Shown here: piece by piece, positions 30,801 through 58,546 of the stretch
Numbering within the stretch: position 1 is the stretch's first letter
How the letters are laid out: every line of letters starts with the position of its first letter
Source of the DNA: Pelecanus crispus
Lineage: Eukaryota; Chordata; Aves; Pelecaniformes; Pelecanidae
DNA length: 64,000 bases
NCBI RefSeq assembly: GCF_030463565.1
Contig: NC_134660.1
Span: forward strand, 69,501-133,500
Direction of reading: 5' to 3'
Translations under genes and position numbers: made by a program
The notes under the pieces: generated by a model
What the model saw: the letters and a program-made list of their open reading frames with translations, nothing else
The model's database searches: none
What the model was told of the DNA's origin: nothing

Positions 30801-33665
30801 AGCTGAACCGACATGTGGGGCTGTCGATCCCAGGTGCAGGACTTTGTATTTGTCTGTTGTACTTCATTGGATTTCCTGTTGGTCCATTCCTCCCGCACGC
30901 TAAAGTCCCTCTAAATGGCAGCTGGGCTCTTCAGCATCTAGTTACCTCTCTTTATGCTGTATTTCTGGTTTCTATACTCCTTCTGTAAGCATTCGCTCTT
31001 ACCCTCTTTGATGGGCAGAATACGGGCCTGTGCAGACCTTTAGTCTTCCCTTCCTGTGCGCATATTCAGAACCCTGTCTCTGAATGCGACCGAGAGTCTC
31101 GAGCTAGGACTCCCTGTTGCTCACACTGGAATGAAAAAGCCTCTAGAACCTGAAAACTGGTGACAGGTAAACAGCGCTACAAACTCACTCATCCTTACCT
31201 TTAGCTGGATGAGCATTCCTTCACAGCACACCCTTCCAGAGCACCACAAGTTATATATGTGTTCATTTTCTTGATTTAGTTTCCCAGTGCTTGTAGCTTC
31301 TTTATTAGTGCCATCATCCCCTGAAGAAAACAACAGTGAAAGAGAACTGCAGTCTAAAAATCACAAATTTAAACACAGAAGTTCATCAGTATCTTAGAGC
31401 TCAGTTGTTGCTGGGTTACTTTAGTATCACTGTGATGTTTCTGAATAATTTATAACACAACACCATAATCTAATTTCAGGTCTGGAAGACCGGCACTCTA
31501 TTTGTCTACGCACAGAACTGTCATTAGTGCTATCATGCACCTGCATAGAAAAGGTTACTCTTCTCTATAGCCTCCATGCAGGTCTGAAACCAGCTTTATT
31601 CAAATAAACTAAAAATGGATCCATAGTCATTATGGAACTCACCAACAAGAGCAAAGTTACTTTCCAGCAGCTCCCTGTGAGTATTAAACCATGCATGAGC
31701 CAAACGGTTGTTTTTGTTCTTCCCAATGATGTAATTCATGATGTAAGCAAGAAGACCTGTTACCATCAGAATCTCCATGTAATAACTCTCCCAGCTGTTT
31801 TGAAGGTGAGCGGGGACCTACGGTAGGCGAATAGAGACTGGTTTTTACATATTGAATGAGTAGATTCCATATATACAAGTAATTTGGAAAACGCAGAATA
31901 CTGGAGAAGCTTCATCTCAAACACAGCAATAAGCTTCACAAAGGCAACGGGACAAGAGCTAAGCCTACATAATGCATTTGGCTCTACTGGGACACAGTAA
32001 TCATACAGGAAACAACTGATAATAGCATTCCCCAAAAAACTGGCTAATACAAACAAAATACTTCTCTCTTCCAAGTGAGCCTGTGCTAGCATGTATCCCT
32101 CTCGGAGTAGTCAACAGCCCAGTATTTCAACCCAGATCATTTGAACTTGATGCCCTGCCCATCACAGCATCATCCAATTACTACGTAACTTCTGCTGAAA
32201 TCTAAAGTAATACTCAATGTCCAGGAGCATTTTCAGGATGCCACCAAGAGCCACAGACTGCGTGGGGGAGTAGGGAAGCCTGCCTTACCTTGCCATCTTC
32301 AGAGAATAATTAGCCGTTCTGCTAGCACTGTGTCACCCTTCAGTCATAAAAGCAACCAAACCTTCATTTTCACTACCAAGGTCAGACATAATACTTAAAA
32401 AGAGATCTTAGGGATAACAAAAATGCAGGCCTCAAGCACCTGATCATTCTGTAAAAGACTCTCTTGGGAGGCAACAAGAAGGTAATACAGGGTGGACAGA
32501 GAGACTGGCTTCAAAACCCATCAGAGGAGTCAATTTCTAATCTGAAATTTTAGCCACAGACAAGCTAAAAATACACTATGTTTATTGTAAGCATATCATC
32601 CTCACAACCTCTTCTTCATGTGTTGACAAAGCACTCGGACATTCTGGGATGCGTGGTTTTTCTGGATTAAATAAAGCTCATCACTGTAGCTCCTCCACTT
32701 CTCCCCCATAGTCATATGGGTAAAAGAAGCTAAGTCATAAAATGCTTTGGTCAAAACTGTGTTTCAAAAGGTCTGTTTTGATGAAGAATTTCCTGATCTA
32801 TATTCCAATTACAATTCTCAGTTTGAGCACAGAATAGAGCATTCATCCAAGGATGGCAATCCTAGCAGCTTCAAAATAGAGATCAACAGACCAAAGGCAC
32901 CTGCCCTGGCAGTTTTACTTCAAGAGTTGTTATTTAAAGTAGCATAAACCAATACAGAAGAGCATAGAATTCGGAGCTGGCATACCTGGATCATATTCTC
33001 CTGCTATCCTGTTGCATTATTTCAGGCATTTCTTGTCTCCACGCTTCTCTTGTTAATTCAAATACCTAATTCTTTGGGACAGATTCTCTCTTACGTGTAT
33101 GTTTGTACCAGTGACATTACTCACATACCACCTTAAAAAAGTAAGTGATATAACACCAAATACAAAGCAGATCAACATTTATACCTACATTAACTATTGT
33201 TATGGGGTCTTTATTTTTGCCGGGAGATGCATCTGGTTTCTCTTCATAGCCTTCAAACTCCTCATCATCATACGGTTCACTCTCGGTATCGCCTTCCTAA
33301 AGGACAAAATCACAAACAGCATGAAAATCCAAAAAGATAAGGTGAGAAAGAAAGGTGCAGAAATACTATAAGCAAACACATAGAGGAAGGAGATGAGGCG
33401 TTACCTGTGCATCTGCGTCATCAAAGTCTTCCTGATTCTCATCCTGACCTTCAAGCTCTACAGTGGCTTCTTCTTCATCATCTTCTGTAGTGATGATCCT
33501 CTGAGGAGACTCTGTGACTGCATCTTCATTAACGTCTTCAAATTCAGCAAAGTCATTATCATCATATTCCATAATGTCATCTCCATCCTCAAATTCATCA
33601 TACTTTGCCAAAGAAAAACTCCACGGGATGAACAGGACAGCAATAAAGATATGTAAATTCTTCAT
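24897..33665 (-). CDS. CCDC47: CCDC47 (calumin), ER membrane PAT-complex subunit (12 coding exons)
   Basis: Coding exons in transcript order: 33405-33665, 33189-33296, 31643-31817, 31199-31320, 30508-30573, 29501-29602, 28512-28622, 27845-27930, 26452-26510, 25627-25736, 25285-25452 and 24897-24977. They total 1449 nt, 482 aa (human 483). The start is the ATG of [12 protein letters not shown]; an upstream in-frame GTG is not used. A signal peptide of about 20 residues precedes a strongly acidic luminal region ([14 protein letters not shown]). One membrane segment (about 137-155, [18 protein letters not shown]) follows, then a conserved cytosolic domain and a basic coiled coil from about 401 ending [12 protein letters not shown]. 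In the family, CCDC47 pairs with Asterix (WDR83OS) in the PAT complex that guards new multi-pass membrane proteins at the ER translocon, and it binds calcium. The first exon is noncoding (splice acceptor at 33671-33672). Confidence 0.97.
26017..26066 (+). repeat. perfect 25-bp tandem duplication
   Basis: Two perfect copies of a 25-base unit (ATGGCCTTGAATTTTGAAGA plus GAACT) lie head to tail in CCDC47 intron 10, between the exons at 25.6-25.7 and 26.45-26.5 kb. Perfect identity suggests a recent slippage event. Confidence 0.95.
27380..27406 (+). repeat. T homopolymer (27 bases)
   Basis: A pure T run in CCDC47 intron 9, between the coding exons at 26.45-26.51 and 27.85-27.93 kb. It would be an A run in the transcript. 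No adjacent SINE body was recognised. Confidence 0.9.
30689..30960 (-). mobile_element. 5'-truncated CR1 LINE fragment
   Basis: It begins TCATAGAATAATTTAG, the reverse complement of a CR1 3' end (ATTCTATGA type). It continues with diverged CR1 landmarks: GCAGGACTTTGTATTTGTC, ACTTCATTGGATTTCCTGTT, CCATTCCTCC and AAATGGCAGCTGGG. Only part of the element remains and it is strongly diverged, so this is an old insertion. It sits in CCDC47 intron 5. CR1 is the main LINE of birds and reptiles. Confidence 0.8.
32108..32172 (-). repeat. tRNA-SINE (MIR-like) head remnant
   Basis: Read on the plus strand, CAGTATTTCAACCCAGATCA, then GATGCCCTGCCCATCACAG, resembles the reverse complement of a MIR head (GGGATTTGAACCCAGGTCTG, then CCATGCTCTTAACCACTATG). 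It is degraded and lies in CCDC47 intron 3. Confidence 0.4.
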
Positions 33666-35379
33666 TTTCACTGAAAAAGAAAAAAATTTAAAAAAATATC
33701 AAACATTGCAAAAAATCCTTATCAATTCTGTTAGATCACACCTCTAGTAATGCCCAACTTCCATGAGCAATTTAAAAATACTATCAGGGGTCAGACCAGA
33801 GAGAGAAATAAACCGCTGCCTGATCTTGCCATCTTCTGTATAAAGAAAGTGAATACTCTTACAAGAAAAAATAACTTCGAAGGTGAGGTTCTAGACTCTC
33901 TTGCTTGTAGCAGGAGCAGCTGAGGCAGCAGCAAGTTCACATCTGTCCAAGCTGTTCAGATGAGCAAGTTCTGGAAGCAGAGATGTTCCGCTATCTCTGC
34001 TTAGACTCTCCAATAGCATCTCTCAGTCAGTCAGCATTGCCAGCTCATTTCAAAGACCACACATTGTGCCTACTGTTGTTATTAATTAGCAATTAGACAC
34101 AGTCAGATCAATGAATGTGTAACAACAGCAGTCAATCTTAAAAGAAACCTAATTAATTTACTTTAAACAGCAATGCTCCAATAGCCTCTGCTAGTTTAAA
34201 ACTGCTCGTCTTTGGTTTTCTAGACTGCATGCTCAGAATCAGGTCCCGCAGCATCTCAGCACTATTTCTGTTTAGAGACAGAGACTTTTTGTTGTAAGGT
34301 CAAAAAAAAAAAAAAAGAAGAAGAAAAAAAAAAGCAGGAAGAAGATGGATATTGCACTGGTCCCCAAAACAACAGAGTAAACTGGGGCTCATGAGACCAA
34401 AGCACGCTCTGCAGATCTGCTAGAAACCTGCAGAGACAGTTTGTCAGTTCACCTCTTTTTTTTCCCCTCAGCTTCCTATGTCTTTTCTGCTTGTTCTCAA
34501 AACAGTCCCAGTCTCCCACTCAGACTGTACATCACAGGAAATTATACATTACCAAGGTCCAAACTAAGAGCCTCAAAAGGCAGTAGTAACCCTAACTACT
34601 GCATTTCACAAATAGCTACAGAGGATCGGCTGCATCAGACTTGGCAGTGAGACTCACTTTACTCCCTCCCGCAACCAGATGTGAGTGGGAACTTGAATGT
34701 TAATGGGATTATTTCCTTAAAAATTTGAAATAGAAACAATTTGTTTCTAAATTAGACCAACACTCCTCTGACTACCACATGCAGGGAACCCACTGCTATG
34801 AACGAAAAGAACGGCTAAAATAAACGCCTTTGTCAAAGACTTCTCATTCTAGCAAAAACCTGACCAGAACATGTTCACAAGAACATTAAACAAGATGGGA
34901 AGTACAGCAAGGAAGAGCCCAGGAGTTTAGCACATTGTTTGGGTACATCACAATTTTATGTGAATTTAAACAGAAAAACAAAATGCTATTTACATAAGAC
35001 AGAATTTGCATTCAGAGGTTAAAAACACCAGGACAACAGAGCCACCTGCTCAACCAAACCCCAACAGTTTCACAATAAGAATTTCAAGACTATTGGAGTA
35101 TACCTACTTTCAAAAGACCCTACAACTCCATAAACACTTATGCAAAATAAACTTCTGCAACTGATTCCAAAGAGACAGTTGAACTAGAGATGGCTGAAAG
35201 CTAGAACACACTCCTGACTCGGCCGTCTCTGTCACAAGGCAGAATGGGGTCTAAACACAAACAACTCCACAAAGCAAAATAGGCTTTGGCAGGCCCTCCA
35301 CGATCCGCATGCCACCAACTTCCCCTTGCAAGAGGAGCCGATTCATCCACCGATCTCCAACAGGCAAGAGGGAAGGGAG

Positions 35380-36760
35380 AGGCCGCGGGCCCCAGCAGGT
35401 CCGGCCCCCACAGGCACCCACCAGCCTAAAGCAGGAACACCCACGGCAGGTGCTGCTCGGCGTCCCGCCGTGCCGCGGATCCCCTCGCTCCAGGCACACG
35501 CCTCCACTCCCAGCTCCTTCCAGGGACACAAGTCAAGGTTAGCGAGGCTGAAATTAGCTCCCTGCTTCCCCACCGCCCCGGGGCGCGGGGCCCTCTCTCC
35601 TGCCCCCCACGCCCGACTCCCCACAGCCCTGCCCCGCGTCGCCGCTCTCCTTCCCCCTGTCCCCCTCCCAGCCCCCGAGGGGCGCTGGGGGCCCGAGGCC
35701 TCCCGGCCCCGCTGCCAGCGCCTCCTGCCCCCGCGGAGCGCAGCACGGGGCCCGCGCGCCCGATTCGCTCAGAGCCAGGCCGCCCCTCTCGGGGGCACTA
35801 CGGGGCCGGGGGCAGCCGGTAACGGGGAGTGGGAAAGGGGAGGGGGTGAGGCTGGCCGGGCAGCCCCCGGGAAGGCGGGAGCAGGCTGCTCCACCCCGGC
35901 AGAGCGCGGGACTGCCGCCGCGGAGGCGCGGGACCCGGCCCGGGGCCGCGTTACCTGAGTCACGCGGCGGCGCCGCCGCTGCCGCTTAGGCCCGGCCCTC
36001 GCCCTCCGCTCAGCGCCCGCCGCCGCGGCCGCAAGCAGCGCAGCCTGCGTGCTTTGCGTAGCGGGGAGCATGCGCACTGCGGGCTGCCCGCGGCGGCCGC
36101 CCGGGCTGCATGTGCCCAGGGGCGTGTGTATGTGTACGCGCGTGGGCGGTGGGCAGGAGAACCCCCAGCCTCCCGGCTGAGGAAGCAGCCGGACCCCGGC
36201 AGCCCCTGCGTGGCCCCGGGGCTGCTAGCGAGGACGGCCCAGGACGCTCACGTCTTGCCCGGTTCCACCGCCCTCCTCCCGCGGCTTCAACCGCCGCTAG
36301 CGCGCATGCTCCGCGGGGCGCGCTACCTCAGCGTGTCACGTACGTAGGCGCGTTGGTGCGTAGGTACGTCGCGTCTCCACCCCCCGCCCCGGTAACCGGG
36401 GAAGCGGCGGCCAGCGGCTGCGGTGCCCGAAGGGTGAGTGAGGGGGCGCGGGGCCGGGCCGGGTGGGGCGGGGCGGGCCGGCGCGGCGGCTCCTCCCCCG
36501 CCGGCCAGCGGCGCCCCCGGCGGGCGGGAGCTGGCGGGACCGCGGCCTAGTGTGGGCTTGGGCAGCCTCGGCCTGGCCCGCACAAAGGGCCCGCCCCCGT
36601 GCCGGGGCCCCGCGGCGGGAAGGGCTGTGAGAGTCCCCGCTGCCGGCCCCGCGCAGGGCCCGGTGCGCCGGGAGAGCGCGCCGCGGTGAGGGCGGGCTGC
36701 GGCTCCCTCCGCTGCGCCTCCCCGGGGTAGGGGGGCTCTCCGCGGAGCCGAAGAGGGGCC
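35380..36760. promoter_or_regulatory. bidirectional CpG-island promoter shared by CCDC47 (-) and DDX42 (+)
   Basis: About 1.4 kb of dense CpG separates the two genes. On the minus strand a noncoding CCDC47 exon ends at 35955 with donor GTAACG. On the plus strand a noncoding DDX42 exon ends at 36433 with donor GTGAGT. NRF1-type sites GCATGCGC (about 36067-36076) and GCGCATGC (about 36301-36308) lie between the inferred starts, and there is no TATA box. The start sites are therefore inferred to be a few hundred bases apart. Head-to-head pairing suggests joint, constitutive expression. Confidence 0.8.
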
Positions 36761-38375
36761 GCCTGTCTTCTTTCCTGCTGTGCCCAGGGAAGGGCGATCT
36801 CGGTGGGCGGGGGGTCCCTCCACTCGTCAACAACCGCCAGAAACGGGAGCAGCTAAGACATATTGCTGCGTTACCCTCGGGTCCAGGGGATCCGTAGAAA
36901 GGGTCCGTGCCTTCGCGTTTGCTCTCTCTGAATGGCATTCGTAGGGAAGCAGAGTCTCGACAGTTAGCCTGTGGTTTCACGCTGCGTTTCATCGCTGTCC
37001 TGTAGGAACCCTCTCGGTGTTTGCTCACTAGTGGGCTCCGTGGTCAAACAGGACAAATTTTGTACGTTTGCAGCCGTATGACAGAATAAAAGAATAATTG
37101 CTTTTATTTTCTGGGGTGGTGGGAGGAAAAAGAAAGTTGGTAAGTACAGTGAGGAATAATCCTTAAAATCAGATGTGATATTTTAAAAGATTACCTGCTG
37201 TCAGCAGCAGAAGTGCAAAGTTACATCTTTCATCCGTTTGTTGTACATTTTGATCTCTTATCTGCCACACATCTGCAGGTGTGAAAGTTGCAAGGTGTGT
37301 CAGTGCAAGTGGGAGAACAGGACACCGGGGTCAGCTGCTACCATGGAGAACTGAACAGCAGAGGTTTTCCCCAAAGTCTCCTAAGGAGCTCTGGTCTAGA
37401 CTTGAGATTTATTGAGCAAGTTCCAAGCTGGTAAATGTTCTGCACAGGGAGCAGTAGGAGTATTTGCTCTCAGATTATTTTGAAGTTGCTTCTCTTGCCA
37501 GCAAATTCTGATCTCATTGGAGGGTTCTCACTGAATGTGAGCATTTGTTTAATAAGACTTGTAGCCTTTGGGCCATCTAATTTTAATGCTCTTGAAAGCA
37601 GTGGGTGTCATACTCTTTTTGGCTGCCTTAAAGGTGTGACTTACTTGACCATACAGGTGAAATAATTAAATTACTTAGAATGGAAAGTGTACGTCTTAGT
37701 ATATCAGTTCAATCTTCATCTAACTTAGAAAACTGAGTTCTGGGCAGGCATGTTATGTGGAGTATTTAAAATGTGGTTTGAAAAATTTAGGTTAGAGAAC
37801 ATATGTATGGCTAAAGATGCTTTCTTAAGAGGAAGAGGGAGTTGACTTTTTGGCAGAAGTGTGCCTTGTCTCATAACGGAGCAGTGTGCTACTTTGGGCC
37901 CGCTTTTCTAGAGATGTCTGGATTGCAGTAGTGTGGTATTTACAAAGCCATGAAACACTCAAGGATGGGACTGTATGGACATGCAAACTATGTACCGAGT
38001 TAACTTTTCATCTCTTGTTCCTCCCGATGTTCAAAGTTCTGGCCTTGGGTTGGTTTGTCTTAGGTTGCAAAACAGACAAGACAGGCAACAGCTTAAATAT
38101 GCTTAAGTAGTTATTGAGGGACATGATCTGTGTTGGAAGACAACCTCTTTGTTTTATTCTTTTTTGGAATTGTGTATACATTCATACTTACCAGAAAAGA
38201 ACAAAGCACGAACAAAGCACAATCCTTTTTGAGAAACAGATCAAACTCCTATCAGTCACATTTCCACAAGTCTCTATCGTGACTGAAGTAATCCGTGTAC
38301 AAGAAAAATTGTGACAATTATATATAACTGCCTAAAGCAGAAAGGGCATTGATTTGTCTTTTCTGATTTTAACAG
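36434..38375 (+). other. DDX42: DDX42 first intron (5' untranslated region intron)
   Basis: This joins the noncoding CpG-island exon to the exon that starts at 38376, just after TTTTAACAG, and holds the ATG at 38392. I see no coding exon in it. Confidence 0.6.
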
Positions 38376-38391
38376 ATATATTGAGGACATC

Positions 38392-54613
<16,222 letters not shown>

Positions 54614-55510
54614 AAGCTGGTGTTTCACAACCTGGGATCTCTGCAGGTAGTGTTGTCTTTTTCCAGAGGATTTCTTGGGGGTTTTGGTAACTGGTTGCTG
54701 AGCAGCTGGGGGAGGAGAAGGAAACCATGAAAACTCCCCATGCAAGTCTGGGCTGGTACATCTGCGGACAGATTCACTATAATGATGTGTACACGCAATG
54801 CTTAGTCAAAAAGAAATAATTTTGATAAAGCTCCCTGGGTTCTGCTTTTAAACATTCAGTGCTCAAGTGACTCTGCTGGATTTAAACAGATCTTCTTGAC
54901 AAGAAAGAAGTTGTTTCACGTCCTTGGAACGTTAAGAAACTGTTGTCCATAGAAGTATAAAGCAGTCTTTTCTTAACCAGCGTTCACATTTAAAAAACCA
55001 GTCCATCTAGAGATGCTCAGGACCCACCTGTTAAACATTAATCTTTCAGCAGTTTGTTCAGTATGGTGAGTTCTTCCCCAGTCTCTTCTTTTCACATATT
55101 CTCTTATCCCCAAATAATTTGGCCTCCAGATTGGCCCTTACATGTCTCCCCATCAACTAAGAATGTATCGAGTTGCGTTGCTGAAGGTGGGATGAAGCAA
55201 GTTGACCTTCCTTTCCTCTTTGGTTTTTTTTTTAATTTTTTATGAAGCCGTTCAAGGGATCCTTCTCCAGCCCAGCTAACCACAAATTCACATGTAGTGT
55301 AGGGTGGAGTCCCTGGCTTGTTTGTGGTCAGTACATCAATCCCAATCCCATTGCCCAGGTATTTTTTTGTCTTTTAAAGAGCTTTTTCTTTCTTAATAAC
55401 CTTCATTTTGGTGGAAGCCTGCATAGCAAACTTGTCTCTGCTGTGCCTACATGCCCTCTGTTATGAGAGGGTTGAGTGCTTTCTTCAAATTAAAAACAAA
55501 AAAGGGAAAA
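54614..55510 (+). other. DDX42: probable DDX42 3' untranslated region
   Basis: This follows the stop codon TGA at 54611-54613. The first plausible hexamer is ATTAAA at 55489-55494, giving about 0.9 kb. A second ATTAAA at 56547-56552 would extend it to almost 2 kb. No AATAAA was seen in this stretch. Confidence 0.5.
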
Positions 55511-57817
55511 AAATGTAGATACACCACAACAGTCGAAGGGTGGTGCGCCCCATGAAGCGTAGCTAAATGCAGAGGCTTCGTTCAGAAATTCAGGGACCTG
55601 CTGCTCAGAAGCCTTTAGGGAGAACCTGAAAAGCGATCGATGAAGTGGAAAAGCTCAAATACTGCCCCATATTGGACACATGTAGTTAAAACTGTAAAAT
55701 CTGGCTTGACCATTTTTAACTCATTGTGTGCGTTACCTGTTTTTTAACTTTTTTTTTTTTTTTTGCACCATAAAGGTAAGGAAGAACTCTTTTGTTGAAA
55801 CATGTCAGCACCCACCTCTGTCTTGTTTCTACTGAAAGAAGTATCAGAAACTGTCAGGTTTTTGTGACATTGTGATGTTTTCTTTATCAGCTGTGCATTT
55901 ACTTTTTGCTTGCTCTAGTAAATGTTTTATTACTGGGACAAAAACATCTAGCATGTGCTTTTTATTCTCCACTTCTTCCTTTGGCTGATCTGGCATTTGG
56001 ATGGAGATTTGCCTGGCTGGAGATTTGACTGCGTCCCTTTCTTTCACCAGCAGTTGTGGATGTAGTTGATAAAAGACTTCCTGTGTTTTTCCTCAGTATC
56101 TTTTACCTCAAAACTGTTATGCAAACCCTATTTTAGCTTCAAAGCCTCCTGGGGAATAGATTTTTCTTCCCACTTGTAAAATGGAGGATACAGCCCAGGG
56201 CATGTTGCTCATCCCAGCCTTTCATGGAGTCATTGGTAGAGCTGGAAAGAGAACTCGGCAACAGTCTTGTGATCTGACTTGCATATGTACTGGTTTCAGT
56301 TAAGACAGCAACTTGATTACTCGGGACCCCTCACTAACTAGCTCTAATATGCTGGGATTTTTTTAAGAATAGCTTTTGCTTGAATGGTCTACTCGTGGTC
56401 TAGGCAGAAACCTCATTGCGCTGGTTTGAGCTCTGCATATTTAGTATTAAAACAAGGATTTTCCAGGGCGGATGTGTCAGGGGGTTTAAGGAGCATCTGT
56501 TGAGTTCCCCTTTCCTTATCACGCTTAAAGTTTATCACTCTGCACAATTAAAGATTTGAGTTTCAAAACAAACTAAAAAATAGGTCCATAGTCTGAAGCT
56601 GCCATCTGCTCCCTCCCTTCCTGGATCTCAGCTCGCTGCCGCTGGGAACTGGCCCTGTACGTGGCTTATGCTTTGGTTTCTCCCCTTCTTTTTAATGCAT
56701 CCCTCTGCTGTTCAATAGGATTATGGAAATTCCTCACCCCTCTCTCAGCTACCGGGAGCCTCTTGAGACTTGAGTGAGTAAACATCGATCGCTGACAGAG
56801 AGCTATAAATGTCACTTCACAGGTCCATGTCAGATACATAAGAGGGTTGATTCCTTCTCCACAGAACAAGGTAGCAGTGTGAGCAACATGCCAACTACCC
56901 CGAAAGAGAATCCCTCTCCTTACAGTGGCAGGGGGTGCTGCTTTCTTCTAAAGAGACTGGAGCACAACTCACAGCTGAGCAAATCAATTACAGGAAGCTC
57001 AGGTTTGTTTGTAAAGTGTAACCCTGGGATTCTGCTCCTGCTTCTGTGCCTGCACATCCGTCACCCCCTCTGCCTCTCGTCCCCTGGAGTGGGGCAAACA
57101 CTGACACCACCCAGCTGTGCTGAGGGCCCTCTTCCACCTCGTACAGCGCTTGCTTTCTTGGATGGGAGGTGGTGCGGATGTGCCTGATTCTGCACCATCT
57201 TCTGGACCCTTTAAAGAATATGAATCCTAGAGCCCTTCCCTTCCCTGACACGCCTCCCGGCCTTCTGTCTGGCTGTCCCTCCAGTGCTTTCTAATCCTTG
57301 TGGCTCGCTTTGTATCTTAGCCTTTCACTGGAAAATCTGGGAATGCACAGAATTAGTTACATGTTCTCTGTCACTGTCTTCATCGTGAAATTACTGCCTT
57401 GAGGGAATGTGTCTCATTAGAGCAGGTAGGAAGAAAATTCTCCATGCTACCACCAAGCAGCTGTTTAATTTTAACTGGCATATGTACCCCTTCTCCCAAC
57501 AACATTGTAATTCCCCCCTCCCCTGAGGTCTGACTGAACTGTCTGGGCTGGGCATTGCAAGCTCCATGGGAATGTCTTTTCCCATCAGGGTGATGAGCTT
57601 TCCCAGGCAGTGCACGTGTGGCAGAGTGGGCAGGGGGAAGTCGGGGCTGCTTTGTCCCCGACAGCGAGCAGTGAGAGCAGGCCTGGCTGGCTGTGAACGT
57701 GGTTGGGTTTCCAGCCCTTTAGACCCTCTGCTGTCCTCCAGTAACTGATAGCTGTGCGTAACACCATTGAGTCTATGATGGAGTTTGAGGACAGAAGCAA
57801 GCCGTACAGACTGACTC
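55511..57817. other. intergenic spacer between convergent DDX42 and the PTH receptor
   Basis: No coding exon is recognised. A weakly MIR-like patch may lie at 56170-56290 (ACTTGTAAAATGGAGGATAC), which is too diverged to call firmly. The 67-codon minus-strand frame at 55844-56047 has a plausible-looking composition but no recognised relatives and no splice context. Confidence 0.4.
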
Positions 57818-57823
57818 TTTATT
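57818..57823 (-). terminator. PTH3R: candidate polyadenylation signal of the PTH receptor gene
   Basis: TTTATT on the plus strand is AATAAA on the minus strand, about 730 bases downstream of the receptor stop codon. It is the nearest canonical hexamer I found. Confidence 0.5.
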
Positions 57824-58546
57824 CACTTTTTAGCCTGCAAAAAGATTACAGGGCCAAGGCTCTTGCATGGAGCGGTCTGTGTGTTCACGGACAATCACGC
57901 TGTAAAGCCTGGGGGACCCAGGCATTTCACTGTGCCCTTCCCAGGCCATGAAGCTTGGCCTTCCTCCCTGAGCTGATTGTATCCCAGGGACTCATGCTCC
58001 CTGTTTGTGGCTGAGCGTTGCATGCTTCACAGTACCTGCAAGCTGCACAAGGATGCAAGTAACGGCAGGGTGAGCTGCAGAATAGCTCTGTGGGCAGTAT
58101 TCACTCTGCCTGCCCTGGGCTGTACAATGCAGGAATTGGTGCTAAACAGGGGAGTCAGACTTCAGGACTATGGGCTCACTGAATTGGCTTTATACGTGCT
58201 GGAGCTGAAGTCACCTTCCAGACTGTCGAGGTAAGACTGAGCCTGGAGGATTGTTTCCTGGTGATGATTCAAGGCTTTGCATGCACAGACATCACTTACA
58301 TCAATCACTTGCATGTGGAAGGGAATGAGCTTTTGAACTGGCTGTTCATTTTTAGGCCAGGCAGATAGAAGGAGTGAGAGCACATGGTCCCTTTGCATGC
58401 TGGCTGTGAGGGAAAAGGAACTGTGTTGTTCCAGTTCCTATCCCCTACCCTGACTCTCCATGCAAGCATAAAAGGAGCCCAAAGTGTGAGGATCAGCATC
58501 TTTCCAGGCACAGCTGGATGTCCAGGTGGGAGAGACACTGTTCATT
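57824..58546 (-). other. PTH3R: probable 3' untranslated region of the PTH receptor gene
   Basis: The sequence lies between the receptor stop codon and the candidate minus-strand AATAAA. No other feature was seen in it. Confidence 0.45.

Noticed and set aside
33663-33671. Upstream GTG as the CCDC47 start
   Set aside because: The splice acceptor lies directly before it, and the conserved signal peptide starts at the ATG at 33665.
35326-35958. A 210-codon plus-strand open frame in the CpG island
   Set aside because: It is Pro/Ala/Arg-rich, as expected from GC-rich DNA with few stops, and overlaps the CCDC47 promoter and first exon.
36323-37028. Long minus-strand frames (166 and 230 codons) over the DDX42 first exon and intron
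   Set aside because: Arg/Pro/Gly-rich translations of CpG-island DNA without family resemblance or splice support.
55844-56047. A 67-codon minus-strand frame with charged, protein-like composition
   Set aside because: No recognised relatives, no splice context and no promoter signal; probably chance in the spacer.
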